The position numbers and the translations under genes are program-made. Under the pieces are notes generated by a model. It saw only the letters and a list, made by a program, of their open reading frames with translations. It was not told the DNA's origin and did no database searches. From Lepidostoma basale (taxonomy: Eukaryota > Arthropoda > Insecta > Trichoptera > Lepidostomatidae): a stretch of DNA of 64,000 nucleotides. The number at the start of each line of letters is the position of its first letter. Position 1 is the stretch's first letter. The stretch covers positions 2,170,001 to 2,234,000 of the forward strand of contig JAHDVF020000883.1 of NCBI GenBank assembly GCA_022606425.2. The letters are read 5' to 3'. Of this stretch, positions 1 to 11,975 are shown one piece after another.

Positions 1-194
1 GGGTAAATAAATATACTATATCTTCTTAATAACATTTCCTCGGTATTTTAAAATGAATCCGTGCAAAGAAGTGAAAGGTGCCAGAAGGCTGACATAAAAA
101 TTCAGGTGTTCCTACAGCACGAACAAATGAATATGTTTTTTTGATTATGGAGTTCAGATTTTATAAACACAACAGTGTAATATTACAAATATTT

Positions 195-467
195 ATCAAT
201 TAATACGAATGAAAACGTTTCTAGATGTTTTATTATATTTTATGAAAATGACATGTTTTGCCCTTCTAAGGCAATATCAAATGTGACGGAACTTCAACTC
301 GTTGCAGTTTATAAACACTAGTAAATGAATAAAATATAATAAAACTTCTAGAAAACCTTACCTTACCTTACCATAAAATATAATAAAACTTCTAGAAAAC
401 TGACATTTTCATTCGTATTAATTATTTCATATAGAGTTTTACATAATTGTTCAAGAAACAATAAAAA
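195..467. repeat. Palindromic foldback element, family P, copy 1
   Basis: The left arm (195-290) runs from the AATACGAATGAAAACG edge through TTCTAGAAG-like and TTTATTATATTTTATG-like blocks to GACATGTTTTGCCCTTCTAAGG. The right arm is its reverse complement, ending in ATTGTTCAAGAAACAAT. The right-arm piece at about 330-357 is repeated at 371-400 after a CTTAC triplet repeat, so this copy has an internal duplication. The central spacer matches, in reverse, the centre of the copy at 46925-47175. No coding capacity. P is the commonest non-LINE repeat in the window. Each full arm holds a hammerhead-like motif; here it is degraded. Confidence 0.85.
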
Positions 468-756
468 AATATGTTTATTAAATGGTTTATATAAAGCATT
501 TTCATTATGCCTCTTATATATTCCCTGGAATTTTCTTTCACTCGTGTTCGAAACCCAATACAATCCCCAATTCCACATTATTTATGTAGTCTATAACGGT
601 CTTCTTGTATTCAATTATTGTTTTCAGCAAGTGCATATGAACAAACTTACACCCAAAAATATAGACATTCAAATGCTAACCTTAAAATCGATTCACTCAT
701 TTGATGACACATTATATTTAATTATATTCAATTCAATGTATCTTTAATTAAGATCT

Positions 757-997
757 ATATATTTATTATTTCTTGAACAATGATGTTAAACTCCATATTA
801 AATAATTAATTCGATTGAAAACGTCAGTTTTCTAGAAGTTTTATTATATTTTATGGGAATGACACGTTTCGCCCTTCTAAGAGTTTCGGGAAGTTTCGTC
901 ACATTTGATAATACCTTAGAAAGGCGAAACATGTCATTTCCATAAAATATAATAAATCTTCTAGAAAATTGACGTTTTCATTCGTATTAATTATAAA
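757..997. repeat. Family P foldback element, copy 2
   Basis: A nearly complete copy. It begins with the terminal TTTCTTGAACAATGATG and an AACTCCATATTAAATAATTAAT block, and both arms are present. The right arm (from about 925) reads TTTGATAATACCTT, then AGAAAGGCGAAACATGTCATTTCC, the hammerhead-like module in sense orientation. The left arm carries the inverse. No open reading frame of interest. Confidence 0.85.
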
Positions 998-1009
998 GAT
1001 CTATATAAT

Positions 1010-1257
1010 TTAACTAACTAACCATCATGGCGTCTCGTCGAAGGGGTGGGCCAAAATAATGGACCGACACAGTTTTTTCTTGACATTCCTCGGTCTTCGT
1101 CTATTTTTAGTTCCGTTTACATCATTTACGTAACCTTTTTTACCAATCTTTCTTCATTCATTCTTTCAATGTATCCGAACCATAGTTATGATCCTTTCAT
1201 TATTTTGTTGTATTTGATATTCTTTAATATACAGATTTATACACATTCATCGAAGTA
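1010..1257 (-). mobile_element. TTAG-tailed LINE, 3' end (antisense)
   Basis: Starts with the reversed tail TAACTAACTAACCATCATGG followed by the conserved 3' block (GTCTCG, GGGGTGGGCC, TGGACCGACACA, TTTCTTGACAT). Read on the minus strand this is the last part of a non-LTR retrotransposon ORF2 (charged GRPRK / DQI region) plus a (GTTA)n tail. The 5' part is missing, as usual for truncated reverse transcription. The same family recurs about 25 times in the window; 30390-30908 is the most readable copy. Confidence 0.75.
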
Positions 1258-1837
1258 ATCGATATCTACTGCATTTATTTTATTAATTCATTATTATATT
1301 TTTATAAAAGCGGAAACACATTTTATAATGCCCTAACGATACGAAACAACTTTAGAATATTGGCTGTAATAAAGACCATAAATTTTCGATGCATACTTAT
1401 TTTAATATACCCACAAAAATATATCTTTATGGTGAACAGTTAACATATTTTTCGACCATGTTATTAATTACCGAATATTACCGAGGGTTTCATCAATCTT
1501 ACACGAATGATTAAACAGATATGGTATCCATCTTAAGTTACGCTATAAAAGATCACCTTGCTAGCAATCTCCCAAAACGTGTTTACAACGAATGCAGAAG
1601 TTGAAATTATGGTAATTTTATTTCGTGAGAAATTAATACCCGGGTACACGTAGTAATTTTTTTGCATCTCACACTTGTACGACATTAAAAGATGCTGGTT
1701 CGGCCGAGTCTATGAAAAATAACTGTGATTATCTATTTCCTGTAGATCTGGAGCTAATAAAATTATTAATTTGATGATCAGTTGCTACATACATCACCCG
1801 CTAGCTGGAGAACTGTGCCCAGCAAAAATACCTAACT

Positions 1838-2035
1838 CAGTGTTTCTCAATTGGAAGGATTGCCCCCCAATGGCGAAATGATGTTGCGTAGGGGCGATCA
1901 ATAGTTTAAAGTATGTTTCGGGTGTTATTTAAAGTTTAGAACACAGATTCCCAAACGACAATACTACCCACTAGAAAATTCGGAGTGATCGTAGCAGTCT
2001 CAAGTATATTTGTGTGCAATTAATAAAAACTAGGG
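1838..2035. mobile_element. Possible hAT-type transposon end
   Basis: The sequence opens with CAGTGTTTCTCAATTGG, which resembles the CAGTG-type terminal inverted repeat of many hAT superfamily elements, followed by a C-rich run. The matching inverted end was not found within the next few kilobases, so this could be half an element or chance. Confidence 0.3.
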
Positions 2036-2059
2036 GCAACCCGTGGAATATTCACCAAA

Positions 2060-2134
2060 GTAAAGAAAAACTGTTGTCCCCCCAACGTTGGCGATCACCT
2101 CAGCAAACCTGTCCCTGTCCTGCAAAAAACTGTT
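2060..2134 (-). mobile_element. Short LINE 3' end, REWTG family
   Basis: The minus strand matches the 3' end of the LINE at 38205-38612: the segment CAACGTTGGCGATCACCTC and the CCTGTCCCTGTCCTG run encode AQDRD and the FAEVIANVG-type C-terminus. Only about 75 bases remain. Confidence 0.65.
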
Positions 2135-2179
2135 TTTCTTCGATTTAAAACTTTATATTAAATAACTATTAAAAACTAA

Positions 2180-2350
2180 TAGGTCTGTTTTCTAGTTTAT
2201 TAAAGTTTATGAGAAGATCATATTTCACTTTCCTAAGGCATTATCAAATGATAATTAACATCTGACAATGTCTTAAAAAGGCGAAACATGTCATTCCCAT
2301 TAACTTCAATTAAACTTCTAGAGGTCCACGTTTCATATCCATACAATAAA
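2180..2350. repeat. Family P foldback element, degenerate copy
   Basis: Both arms are recognisable (TCTGTTTTCTAG and CCTAAGGCATTATCAAATG on the left; AAAAAGGCGAAACATGTCATTCCC and AAACTTCTAGA on the right) but carry many substitutions. The terminal 40 bases are missing on both sides. Confidence 0.7.
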
Positions 2351-3107
2351 ACAGACACAAAGCATTTGATCATTCTCTGGCGCGAGTTTCAAATTTTTGT
2401 TATCATTGCAGAAGAGTGATTTAATTTTATTAAATGTTCATTTTATAATCAGTAATAAGTTTTAAATTTTCTTGTAGGTAAATGTTTTTTTTTTAATCAA
2501 CAATTAACAAAACCAACTTGTTCTCTTTTTGTTTTCAAAACTACTGTCATATAACAATAATCACAACAAATTTCAAAATAATCCAGTAACGTTTAAATGG
2601 CATGCGCATCGTGTACATTTCAAATTACTTTCGGAGAGAATCGAAGTATTCCTCTCACGCTCTCTTGAGTTTGAGAAACAAAGTTTGAGAACCTATGGCC
2701 TAACTTATGCTGCGCTGTATCTAGCACCATTTGTAATAATGTAATAACTAACACGATTTTCGGAAGAGAACAAATTGCTTTAATTTTTTACTACCGTGGA
2801 GTGTATTTATTTTACGGTGTTATATTTCTAACGCAACTTGTCTAATTAATTAACTTTTAAATGATCACACCATTAATCCTGTGGCGTGATGTTACAGCAT
2901 CAATAAAGTCCGTAAAGCGAAATGACGAACTTGACACATTGGATTGGGAAATAAATTTCTCGTAATGCCACCGGAATGCGGAAATATATATTAATAAAAC
3001 AGCAAATAGAATAGAATAATAGACAAAAAGTTTAATTATCCTTACAAATCCACAATGGAATTCCAGTGTTCATCCATTCATGTTTAAATAAATATGAATT
3101 TTTTTAA

Positions 3108-3398
3108 TAATTAATGTTTTTAATTGAAATTTCTTGGTAGTTCATTTTAAATAATGAAAACAAAAACAAATTATGCAAAATTTCTTTATTATTATGTGTT
3201 TAGTGTTCTTCTACTTGTGTTTATGTTAAAAAGGAGTAAAACATGAGGAATAATTTATTTTAAAATAGAATATTTCATAATGAAAACAAAAAAATATTTG
3301 ATACAATTTTTTTTTATTATTATGTATTAAGTGTGCTTCCACTTGTGTTTATGTTCGACCGGTTTCGGCAGCTTGCTGCCATCTTCTGGTGGACCAGC
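3108..3398. repeat. Palindromic element family Q, one arm with internal duplication
   Basis: The arm reads TTTAATTGAAATTTCTTGGTA, then TTCATTTTAAATAATGAAAAC, then TTTCTTTATTATTATGTG, then the CACTTGTGTTTATGTTCGACC region and a GC-rich hairpin at the distal end. The ATTTCATAATGAAAAC to CTTCCACTTGTGTTTATG segment occurs twice (about 3150-3225 and 3260-3352), so the arm is internally duplicated. Other copies are at 53485-53690 and 54886-55035. Confidence 0.7.
3355..3390 (-). ncRNA. Hammerhead-like motif in family Q
   Basis: On the minus strand: CAGAAGA (consensus CUGAAGA with U changed to A, 3388-3382), an extra U, a perfect 6-base-pair hairpin GGCAGC / GCTGCC with AA loop, then GAAAC (3366-3362). 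The palindrome ACCGGT (3363-3358) and C follow. Core order and spacing match a hammerhead with a palindromic stem III, but stem I is at best one pair and one core base is changed, so this copy is probably inactive. Confidence 0.45.
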
Positions 3399-3399
3399 A

Positions 3400-3512
3400 A
3401 AAAATAGCTTATTATTATGTAGAAGGAATCTGGTCGTGTCCAGGCTTGAACCCATGTCCCCTGGATCAGGAGCTAAGCGTTCTGTCCCCTAGACCACCAC
3501 CGGAACACGTTC
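3400..3512 (-). mobile_element. tRNA-derived SINE, type S1
   Basis: On the minus strand a tRNA-like head is visible. TGGTCTAGGGG (3496-3486) fits a Pol III A box and GGGTTCAAGCC (3453-3443) fits a B box, about 35-40 bases apart. The element continues into GAAGGAATCTGG and a short AT-rich end. The acceptor stem does not close, so it is not a functional tRNA gene. Relatives sit at 28735-28850, 34613-34730 and 50560-50665, all in the same orientation. Confidence 0.7.
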
Positions 3513-3690
3513 GTTTCCTAGAGGTTATATTATATTTTATATGAGTAGCATATTTCGTCTTGCTAAGGCATCATTAAAAACCATTTAATATTACCTTAGC
3601 AAGGCAAATAGCTATCGATGATGCCTTAGCAAATTAAAATAAGTCACTACCACGAAATATTTTTATGAATTCTAGAAAACGATATTTGAA
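3513..3690. repeat. Family P foldback element, rearranged copy
   Basis: Starts at CCTAGAGGTTATATTATATTT and keeps TATTTCGTCTTGCTAAGGCAT. It then has two partial right arms (CCTTAGCAAGGCAAATAGC and GCCTTAGCAAATTA) before TTCTAGAAAACG. The core GAAACATGT is destroyed. It directly abuts the S1 SINE. Confidence 0.6.
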
Positions 3691-3879
3691 AAGAAGTTCG
3701 AATTTTTAAATATTCGTAAGCCAGTCCCTTAGATCATAATTTGTGATATGTTCATAGTGCATTATATAACTCATGTTATCTCGATAATTACTAAAATGAG
3801 AATAAGCAGTTATTACGAACTTAATTGTATTATCGAGATTAGGTTCTGTTATAAATTCTAACCGCGAGATGACATTGCT

Positions 3880-4095
3880 GTCGACCTTACGGCGCGCATG
3901 CGTCATAGACTACAGTGCACCTTACCCTGCGCGCCTGGCAAACGACTACGCTATCTGACAAATCGCCCGCTGCTCTCTCCTCTTGACCCTTCTAGGAAGA
4001 AATTTGTACCAGATGCGGTTTTTTCGTACAATTATTGGCCGCACTCACGAGCACAGCTGCGAATAACATGCCGCGATACAGCGAATAAAAAACTA
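3880..4095. other. GC-richer island, shares a short block with 5.1 kb
   Basis: This block is clearly less AT-rich than its surroundings. It ends in a segment (GCGAATAACATG, then CGCGATA) that recurs at about 5135-5155. A 76-codon open frame spans it on the plus strand but shows no recognisable domain. It could be part of an old mobile element or a regulatory region; the sequence does not decide. Confidence 0.25.
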
Positions 4096-4289
4096 AACGG
4101 AAATGCACTGAAATTACTTGATTATTAATTTTATTTAATAGACAAACATATTTCAACAAAATATTATAATAATAACATATTTACTGATAAAACTTAGTAC
4201 GAAATACAATCAAATAACAAACAATACATATTTAATATCCATTACTGCACATGCAAATTAGGAATAGCAACTAATGATTAATGTTTGGT

Positions 4290-4436
4290 TATCAATACGA
4301 ATTAAAACATCTGTTTTCTGGTAGTTTATTTATATTTTACGGAATGACATGTTTTATCTTATTAAGGCATTGTCAAATGTTAATAATTAATTTAGTTAAC
4401 ATTTGATAATACCTTAGCAACGGCTTCTAAAAAACA
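4290..4436. repeat. Family P foldback element
   Basis: The left arm ATACGAATTAAAACATCTG, TTTTCTGGTAG, ACGGAATGACATGTTTTATC, and the right arm ACATTTGATAATACCTTAGC are present. The right arm stops soon after, so the copy is truncated on the right. Confidence 0.75.
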
Positions 4437-5560
4437 TAAGTAATAATTCAAATTACTTATTTAATATAGTTTTTTTTTTATTATTTCATTATTAAAAAAA
4501 TATTGAACGTAAAATAAAAATAAATATTTTATGAAATTACCAGAATTCTGTTTTTTTTTTTAATATAATGAAGTTTAGTTAATGGAGTACCTTAATTTTT
4601 AACATTATGTGATATAGAGAACTATTTAAAAAAAAATTAAAAAAATTAAATCATCTCTGAATTAGAAAATTAACAGCATTTCCTTAACCAAAAAAACAAT
4701 AATAACACTCGAATAGAAACGATGTGTTCTCATATCATTTAATTATTTTTTGTTCATTTAATGATGAAATAAATAAAAATATTGTTTTTTACATCACTTT
4801 ATTTATTTTAACGAACCACGGTTTCGCTCCTGTCGAAGTCAAGTGCTTCATACGAAAGTATAAAAAAAACATTTACCAAAAACAAACTTGTAAATTTTGT
4901 TTCCTAACCCCTACAGAAAATTTCTGGAGAAGGGACGGAAAACTACTCCGGTAACACTTTCCATGAAATCACTGTGGCGAGAAAGTCACAGTGATCGCTT
5001 AGGCCAGGCGGGGGGCGGTACACTTAATTTAAGATTATTGTTCCAATGAATTTAAATTTATTATAAGTACCTATCTGTTATATAATTTTTTCAGCTTTTT
5101 GTGGGGGGTTATCCAGTTTTCTTCACTCGCCGGTGCGAATAACATGGCGCGATAAGCTCGTGATTCGGTGCTCTACTTAAATTAGCCGCGCACGTTTCGG
5201 CATTACAGATAATAAGGCCGCATTTTTCATTTTGACAATACCGAAATCGAAGCGATATACGATTAACACATTCTGTGTAAGTCGTAAATAATCCGCTACA
5301 TAGTAAAGCCCGGCGCACTGTCAGTCGCGGTCGGTTCGGAGGAACATCACGCACGGATCATTGAAAATTTGTCGGTAAATTAATAACGCCGGGTAGGTCC
5401 ACTCGCTTATGGAGAGAATGGTGCTTGTTACACACGAGACATGAGACGGTGAAAAATTAAACCAAACTAAATGTGACTTTAAAACAATTGTGATTATCAG
5501 AATATTTTTTTGAATTAACGACATACATCTACACCAACATCACCAATTAGCCATCCAGTG
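4437..5560. other. No gene recognised; AT-rich then a GC-richer block
   Basis: 4437-4800 is almost pure A/T with homopolymer runs. 4838-4875 contains AAGTGCTTCATACGAAAG, a short repeat also seen at about 15705, 21470 (inverted) and 23065. 5100-5430 is a GC-richer block, open on the minus strand for 81 codons, related to 3880-4095 through one short segment. Nothing codes for a known protein. Confidence 0.4.
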
Positions 5561-5725
5561 TTATACAAAGGCCACAAATAATGCTATTAACCTCCTGCCA
5601 CCATTTGATATCATCAGACCATCTTGCTTGTGATCTGCCTGGATATCTGTGGCTGGCGGTTCTCGGTTGCCACTCCAGGGTACGAGTAGTCCACTGATTC
5701 TCCGTGGTCCTCGCAATATGGCCAG
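5561..5725 (-). mobile_element. RTE-type LINE, C-terminal fragment
   Basis: On the minus strand a frame reads GHIARTTENQW, TRTLEWQPR, GRSQARWSDDIKW. This is the usual end of an RTE-clade endonuclease/reverse transcriptase ORF (GHIAR, W-PR, GR-RWxDDI). Only about 50 codons remain. Its upstream coding side is cut by the MITE that begins at 5726 and does not resume beyond it. Confidence 0.65.
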
Positions 5726-5973
5726 CAGTGGCGATACTCTCATAGAAGCCCAGAAGCCCGGCTTGCGTAAGAAATTTTGAATCAAAACCCCCAAATCTAA
5801 GTAGTCATGTCCCGCACAAACCAACACCCCACCAAATCACTTTTCAACAATGTTCCCATCAGACGTACGAGGAATAGCCACAAGAACTGAACCTCTGTAA
5901 GCTAGAAGAGGTTTTGATTCAAAATTTCTAACGCAAGCTGGGCTTCTGGGCTTCTGTGGGAGTACCGCCAATG
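5726..5973. mobile_element. hAT-like MITE, copy 1
   Basis: A 248-base element with about 66-base terminal inverted repeats. It starts CAGTGGCGATACTCTCATAG and ends with the complement (GTGGGAGTACCGCCAATG). Both arms contain the GAAGCCCAGAAGCCCGGCTT and AATTTTGAATCAAAACC blocks. The interior reads CATCAGACGTACGAGGAATA. There is no ORF. The 8 bases outside each end (ATGGCCAG and ATGGTACT) agree only in half, so a target duplication is uncertain here; the better copy is 22756-23004. Confidence 0.75.
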
Positions 5974-6064
5974 ATGGTACTAATTCCACTTCAACATAGC
6001 TATTCTAGCTTTTTCTGATCCATTCATTTCGATCCCTGTATTAATCTGGATATATTTCACAAAA

Positions 6065-6258
6065 TGTTCACAGTGAAGTTCTGATTTCAAGTCTTAGGTA
6101 TGGAAGCAAAGCATGGAATGGGATAAGAAGGATGAGAGCAGAATAAATGTAGTAAAGATGATATTCTTTCGATATATGTGTGTAAAATGATGTTTGAAAG
6201 AATTTTAAGTGGTGTTACAATCAGGAAGGAATGTAGAGCGTAAGAAAGTATGATTTAC
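6065..6258 (+). mobile_element. TTAG-tailed LINE, internal ORF2 fragment
   Basis: Matches the coding part of the copy at 30399-30580: TATGGAAGCAAAGCATGGAA, then ATGAGAGCAGAATAAATG, then AATCAGGAAGGAATGTAGAG. It corresponds to LRYGSKAW through the CRAKE region, with stops and frameshifts. The 3' end is missing. Confidence 0.65.
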
Positions 6259-7334
6259 TTTGAAATTACATTTTTAACCGCCCTACCTCTGGGTTATTTT
6301 CCGAGAAACGTGCAAAAAAAGGGTTTTTATTATTGAAATATAATTATAAATTTATTTTATTTTTTGAAATTACGAAACGTCAAATACTCGGCCGCACACT
6401 TCGCCTGCCCCTTGTAAAACTATCATATTTAAGAAGATTTGAACTCGAGTGTTTACATTTTAGGTACATTACTTTTTCTCAAGCGCGTACGTGATACGGG
6501 ATAGCGCAGAATGGTACAGTCACAGTGAACGTATCACGTACGTTCAAATAAGTAGGGTGGTTAAAATAAAATTTTAAATATGCAATATATTCAAGGAAAC
6601 CAATGCGATTCTCCTGCCAAACACCAACGTACTTTTATAGCTAATTAGACAAATATAATGTAAATCTAATGATAGGTGTTATCGTTAATTGTCAATCAAA
6701 CAAGATTAATAACTACTAACATATGTCACATTAATTACGGAAATAGTGTGCTTTAAATTCACTATTCATTTGATTCCAATATGTATCTAGTACCTACCTT
6801 ACAGTTAATCCGAGAGTACTCAATTATAATTCAAATCAAGAAATCAATATTCTGACATGTCAGGGGTATTCAATGCGTATACGCACTTTTCCGTGTTATC
6901 TTATTTATCATTACAATTAAGCAAATATATGATTATTAATAAGAAAAAAAAATTGCTTTCTCAGCTGCCAAATTAACATTTAATTAATACATAATAAATC
7001 ATGCATAAACAATATATAATTGATTAATAATTGATTCTGTATCTTAATCATTTTAGTAAGTTGCATGTAGTTTATCTGAACTCCATCTGGTTTCAGGAGA
7101 TAGATTAGGATGTAGATTTATACTATTTAATATTAATGAACCCTACGTTTGCTCAAATTTTCATATTAAAATTTGGTACTGACACGTTTTGCCTTATTTG
7201 GCCATTATCAAATATTATATTTAATACCCAATGTTCACAGCAGAGTGATATATGTTTATGTAACATAACTTTACAATTTACAAATGGAGACTTTTAATAC
7301 AATTAAATACGTACGATTACTGTAGCTTAGTACT
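6259..7334. other. No gene recognised; unique AT-rich DNA
   Basis: Mostly simple AT-rich sequence. Around 6480-6550 there is a short palindrome-like pair ACGTGATACGGGA and GTATCACGTACGTTC. Around 7165-7225 a weak P-family trace (GACACGTTTTGCCTTATTTG) can be seen. Nothing else is supportable. Confidence 0.4.
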
Positions 7335-7525
7335 TGTAGCATATTTACAACCTCTAAAAAATTTGTCTTACATGGTCATAAAGAAAATAGGTGGAATGGG
7401 GAATGTTGTAATTACATAAAGCGTGCGCTTAACCCAACCAATGACAGGTCATAAGTCCTGTAAACACCTTGATCAACCATATTCAGTTTCCAGTTTGCAT
7501 CTTCGTCTCTATTGAGGTACAATTA
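7335..7525 (+). repeat. TIR element family U, partial copy
   Basis: Homologous to 56710-56915. Shared blocks include AATGGGGAATGTTGT, TTAACCCAA, AATGACAGGTCATAAGTCCT, GTAAACACCT and CATCTTCGTCTCTATTGAG. Only the right half with one terminal repeat is preserved; the left inverted terminus was not found. Confidence 0.7.
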
Positions 7526-7924
7526 AATTAAATACTTAATGTGAAGTTTGGTTAGGTTTGCTCAGGTAAGGTTAGGTTTATTTTTAAATTTAGTTAATTT
7601 AGATCAGGTCAATCCGGTGAGGGATCCCTCTACCCGGCCTTCGAGGACACCGAACGTCACCCACCGAACCCAACCGGTAGACCACTAAGGGTGGTGTTTT
7701 GTTTGGCGGGAGTCAGTTTATGATTGTAAGTTATAATAAATAAATAAAAAGAGTTTTAAAAATGGGATAAATTTTATTAATTAACTGCTGTGAAACTAGT
7801 GACGAATTACAAAAATCAACGAGCGTGAATAATATCATGTATGAATGTAGAGTCTAAACGTGTATAATTTAATATTTTTTTGTATGCAACAGGTTGTTTG
7901 AACCCAATGACTGTGTCCAAATTT
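7526..7924. other. No gene recognised
   Basis: Contains a few TTAGG-like words (GGTTAGGTTTG, GGTAAGGTTAGGTTT) that resemble the insect telomere unit but are not a regular array. A GC-richer stretch follows (7610-7700) with no coding signal. Confidence 0.35.
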
Positions 7925-8100
7925 TATTTTTAGCTATTATATTGATTTTCTTGACATGTGATAGGTAGCTAATTTATTGCCATTTTGTCGTTACGTTAAT
8001 TCTACATTAGACCAAAGAAAGTGTGACAATAACACTGTTTCCGGGAATCTAACATGGGACCTTCGGTGTGGCAGTCATAGTTCTTGCAACTCTGCCACAA
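7925..8100 (-). mobile_element. tRNA-derived SINE type S2, degenerate antisense copy
   Basis: The minus strand aligns with the SINE at 36022-36215. The A-box region GTGGCAGAGT, a mutated B box (TGTTAGATTCC), the GTGTGACAATAACACTG-like body, and TAGCTATTATATTGATT at the 3' side are all recognisable. It has more substitutions than the two sense copies. Confidence 0.65.
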
Positions 8101-9117
8101 ATATCAACGTCTTTTCTTCAATAAAAATGGAGTGATAAATAGTAAAACAATTTATAAACCATTTTACAGTTGTAAAACACGGTTCCACCTTTTGAATTTT
8201 TTTCATGTTTTTTTAATAGCTCAAGTATATTTCCACAGCTCCTGGCTACAATTTTCTTCGATTGAGTTGTTGCCTTACGCCGTATCCATAGTTACAGGAA
8301 AGATTGTTACTCAGCGAGTAGGTACCCGCCTATGTCATCAGTGCATAGGAAAAGTTAATTGCGATCAAAGTTCAGTGAGCAGACGTGATTCTGATCTTAT
8401 TAAAGATATCATTACGCTAAGTTCCTCATTTCCTTACATTAGCACGTAATCTCTAGAATTACGCTAATCTCGTGCCGAGAGATATGGTTCCGCCTTAACT
8501 ACGTCATAAATTATTTGAAAAAAAATAATGAATTCTATTTGATTAAAATACTGAATGAATAATTTACTGATTTTCATATGTTTTCAATGTTTTAATCCAC
8601 TTATTATTTTTTTTATATCGATCGACGAGATTGTAAAAAATAAAAAGATCTGAATCTGGAATTGTGGAAATCCATAGTATCATACTCGTAATATAAATAG
8701 GCAAAAACCTCGATGTCCTCAAGAAAGAGTATGACATTATTTTGAATACAAGAGAGCGAAAAAGGAATATAAAAACTTCAATTCCTTTCGAAAGAAATTA
8801 GAAATGCACACGATGCGCATGTTCGAGAAAGTTTCTAGATTTTTCTGAATGTTGTTCTGATTTTGGTTTTCATTGATTGTATGACAGTTGTGTTGAAAAC
8901 CAATGATGAACAATTACATGTAGTTAATTGTGAAATTATTAAGGTGTGTGAAAAACAAATTACATTCAATGTTTAAACTTATTAGTGATTAAAATTGAAC
9001 AGCAAACCAAGTTTTTAAAGGGTAGAAACTATTTACTTTCGTGGTTACAACTAGTTAACGTATTGAGTTTCTCAAATCATATAAACAATGATTTGAATAA
9101 TAAAAATTCAATAATTC
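8101..9117. other. No gene recognised; unique AT-rich DNA
   Basis: A 121-codon plus-strand open frame begins inside the SINE and runs to 8449. It has no recognisable domain and is compositionally like its flanks. The rest is AT-rich and non-repetitive within this window. Confidence 0.35.
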
Positions 9118-9275
9118 TTCGTCAGCTTGTCTCCATCCACTGCTGGACGTAAGCCTCTCCACCCCCATGCCATCTCTCTCGGTCTCTCGCCAGTGTTATC
9201 CAGGCCCTTCCCGCCGTCCACATAATATCATCACACCACCTGGTAGGCTGTCTTCTAGCTACACTCGTCTTCTGT
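9118..9275 (-). mobile_element. RTE-type LINE C-terminus
   Basis: On the minus strand one frame reads RQPTRWCDDIMW, GRAWITLARDRERWHG, GEAYVQQW and stops at TGA near 9122. This is the standard end of lepidopteran RTE ORF2 (RWxDDI, AxDRxRW, GEAYVQQW). About 50 codons are intact in one frame; upstream is lost. Confidence 0.8.
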
Positions 9276-9990
9276 AAACACATATACTCGTATGTTACAA
9301 CCGACTTAATTGTAACAAAATATAAACTTGTAATCGGATAATATATAGGCTATGTTTTAAAATTGGAATGATTTTTTTTTTTGCCGCATTCATTTGTCAA
9401 TGATTACTTCCAATCGCTGAGACTGATATATTTAATACGTTTTTAAAATATTCTTTACATAGTAATTTATAAGTACAGGTGTACAGACAAGCATAAATAC
9501 CTTGTCTTTTAATAGTATGTTGAACGTGTTTACGGCGACCCGCGGTTTTTTATACAATATGTTTCTGGTAGCAAAATCCAAACGATTCTCATTATCTTAA
9601 TTGCCCTATCTCGTCCGACAGCGTGTCTTGAATACAAAATGGAGCAGATTTGGTGGTTAGTTTTATAAATCATTCAAATAATTAAAAGCGTTTATTGCCA
9701 ATAAACATTGCTCCGTGTTGACCATGTGGCCTAGAACGTAATTTATTATGAAGCCTGTTCGTCGATGATTTTATTAGAAGATGGGCACCTAACTCCTGCT
9801 TTCCAAACCATCTCGTTAGCCGGTTAATTGATATTGATGCTTATATAAGTGGAATAAGTGCTAACGACATATACGTGGATAATTTTAACTATGCAGACAA
9901 GTGATAGACTTCGTTTTTAATCACTTATAGACAGAAACCGGCACACAGGAAAATCTAACAAGTGTTATATTATAGTTTGTATAGTGATAC
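9276..9990. other. No gene recognised; unique DNA
   Basis: Moderately AT-rich sequence that does not match other parts of the window. No ORF, tRNA or repeat can be supported. Confidence 0.4.
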
Positions 9991-9991
9991 G

Positions 9992-10135
9992 ACAACAACA
10001 AACCATTAAGTCGTTTCCCCGAAAGGGTAAGCAGAGATAACGATCCGCCATACTACTCTATACTGATACACCTGTCTAGTTCCTCCACATTTATACAGCG
10101 TGTCATACGCGTACGTCGATTCTTCCAACTTTTGA
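9992..10135 (-). mobile_element. TTAG-family LINE, 3' end with AAC-type tail
   Basis: Begins ACAACAACAAACCATTAAG and continues with CCCCGAAAGGGTAAGCAGAG, CCGCCATACTACTCTATACT and GTCGATTCTTCC. It belongs to the subgroup whose tail is (GTT)n rather than (GTTA)n, like 27395-27535, 30390-30908 and 40685-40830. Confidence 0.75.
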
Positions 10136-10327
10136 CATGTTGCTTAAATTGCTTTATTGGATATAAAATACCCCGATAAACAAATCACCAACCATTTAAT
10201 TTTTAGATTACTGACCGGTTTTGGTAGTATCCATTATTTAGGGAACATGCTTTTTTTATTTTTTGTGTTCGTTTTAATGAAATAATTGTAGTAAACAACT
10301 AATTTAAAGATAATCAACATTAAAACA

Positions 10328-11742
<1,415 letters not shown>

Positions 11743-11809
11743 TTTGAGAAAATACAGCAATACAAATAGAAATTAATCCTGAAGCAAATATGGGTGTACA
11801 TAATAGAGT

Positions 11810-11975
11810 TCTATTGCCAACCCTTATGGATTGAAGTGAAGCTAGGAGTTGGCATAAAAGAATGTGTCATGCCGTAGAAATGAGATCACTGCAAAGAATG
11901 TGCGATAAAACGATGTTTGATAGAATACTGAAAGAAGAAATAAGTAAGGAATGTAAAGCACAATTCAAAAAGATT
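11810..11975 (+). mobile_element. TTAG-family LINE, internal ORF2 fragment
   Basis: CTATTGCCAACCCTTATGGA, AGAAATGAGATCACTGCAAA, GTGCGATAAAACGATGTTTG and AGTAAGGAATGTAAAGCA match the reverse-transcriptase C-terminal region at 30410-30570 (PTLMYGSE, EMKSLRRLCGRTMYDR, RKECRAK). Several stops. No 3' tail. Confidence 0.7.

Noticed and set aside
7545..7590. Interstitial telomere array
   Set aside because: TTAGG-like words are present but irregular and too few.
8084..8449. 121-codon plus-strand open frame
   Set aside because: It begins inside an antisense SINE, has no domain, splice signal or coding character that I can see.
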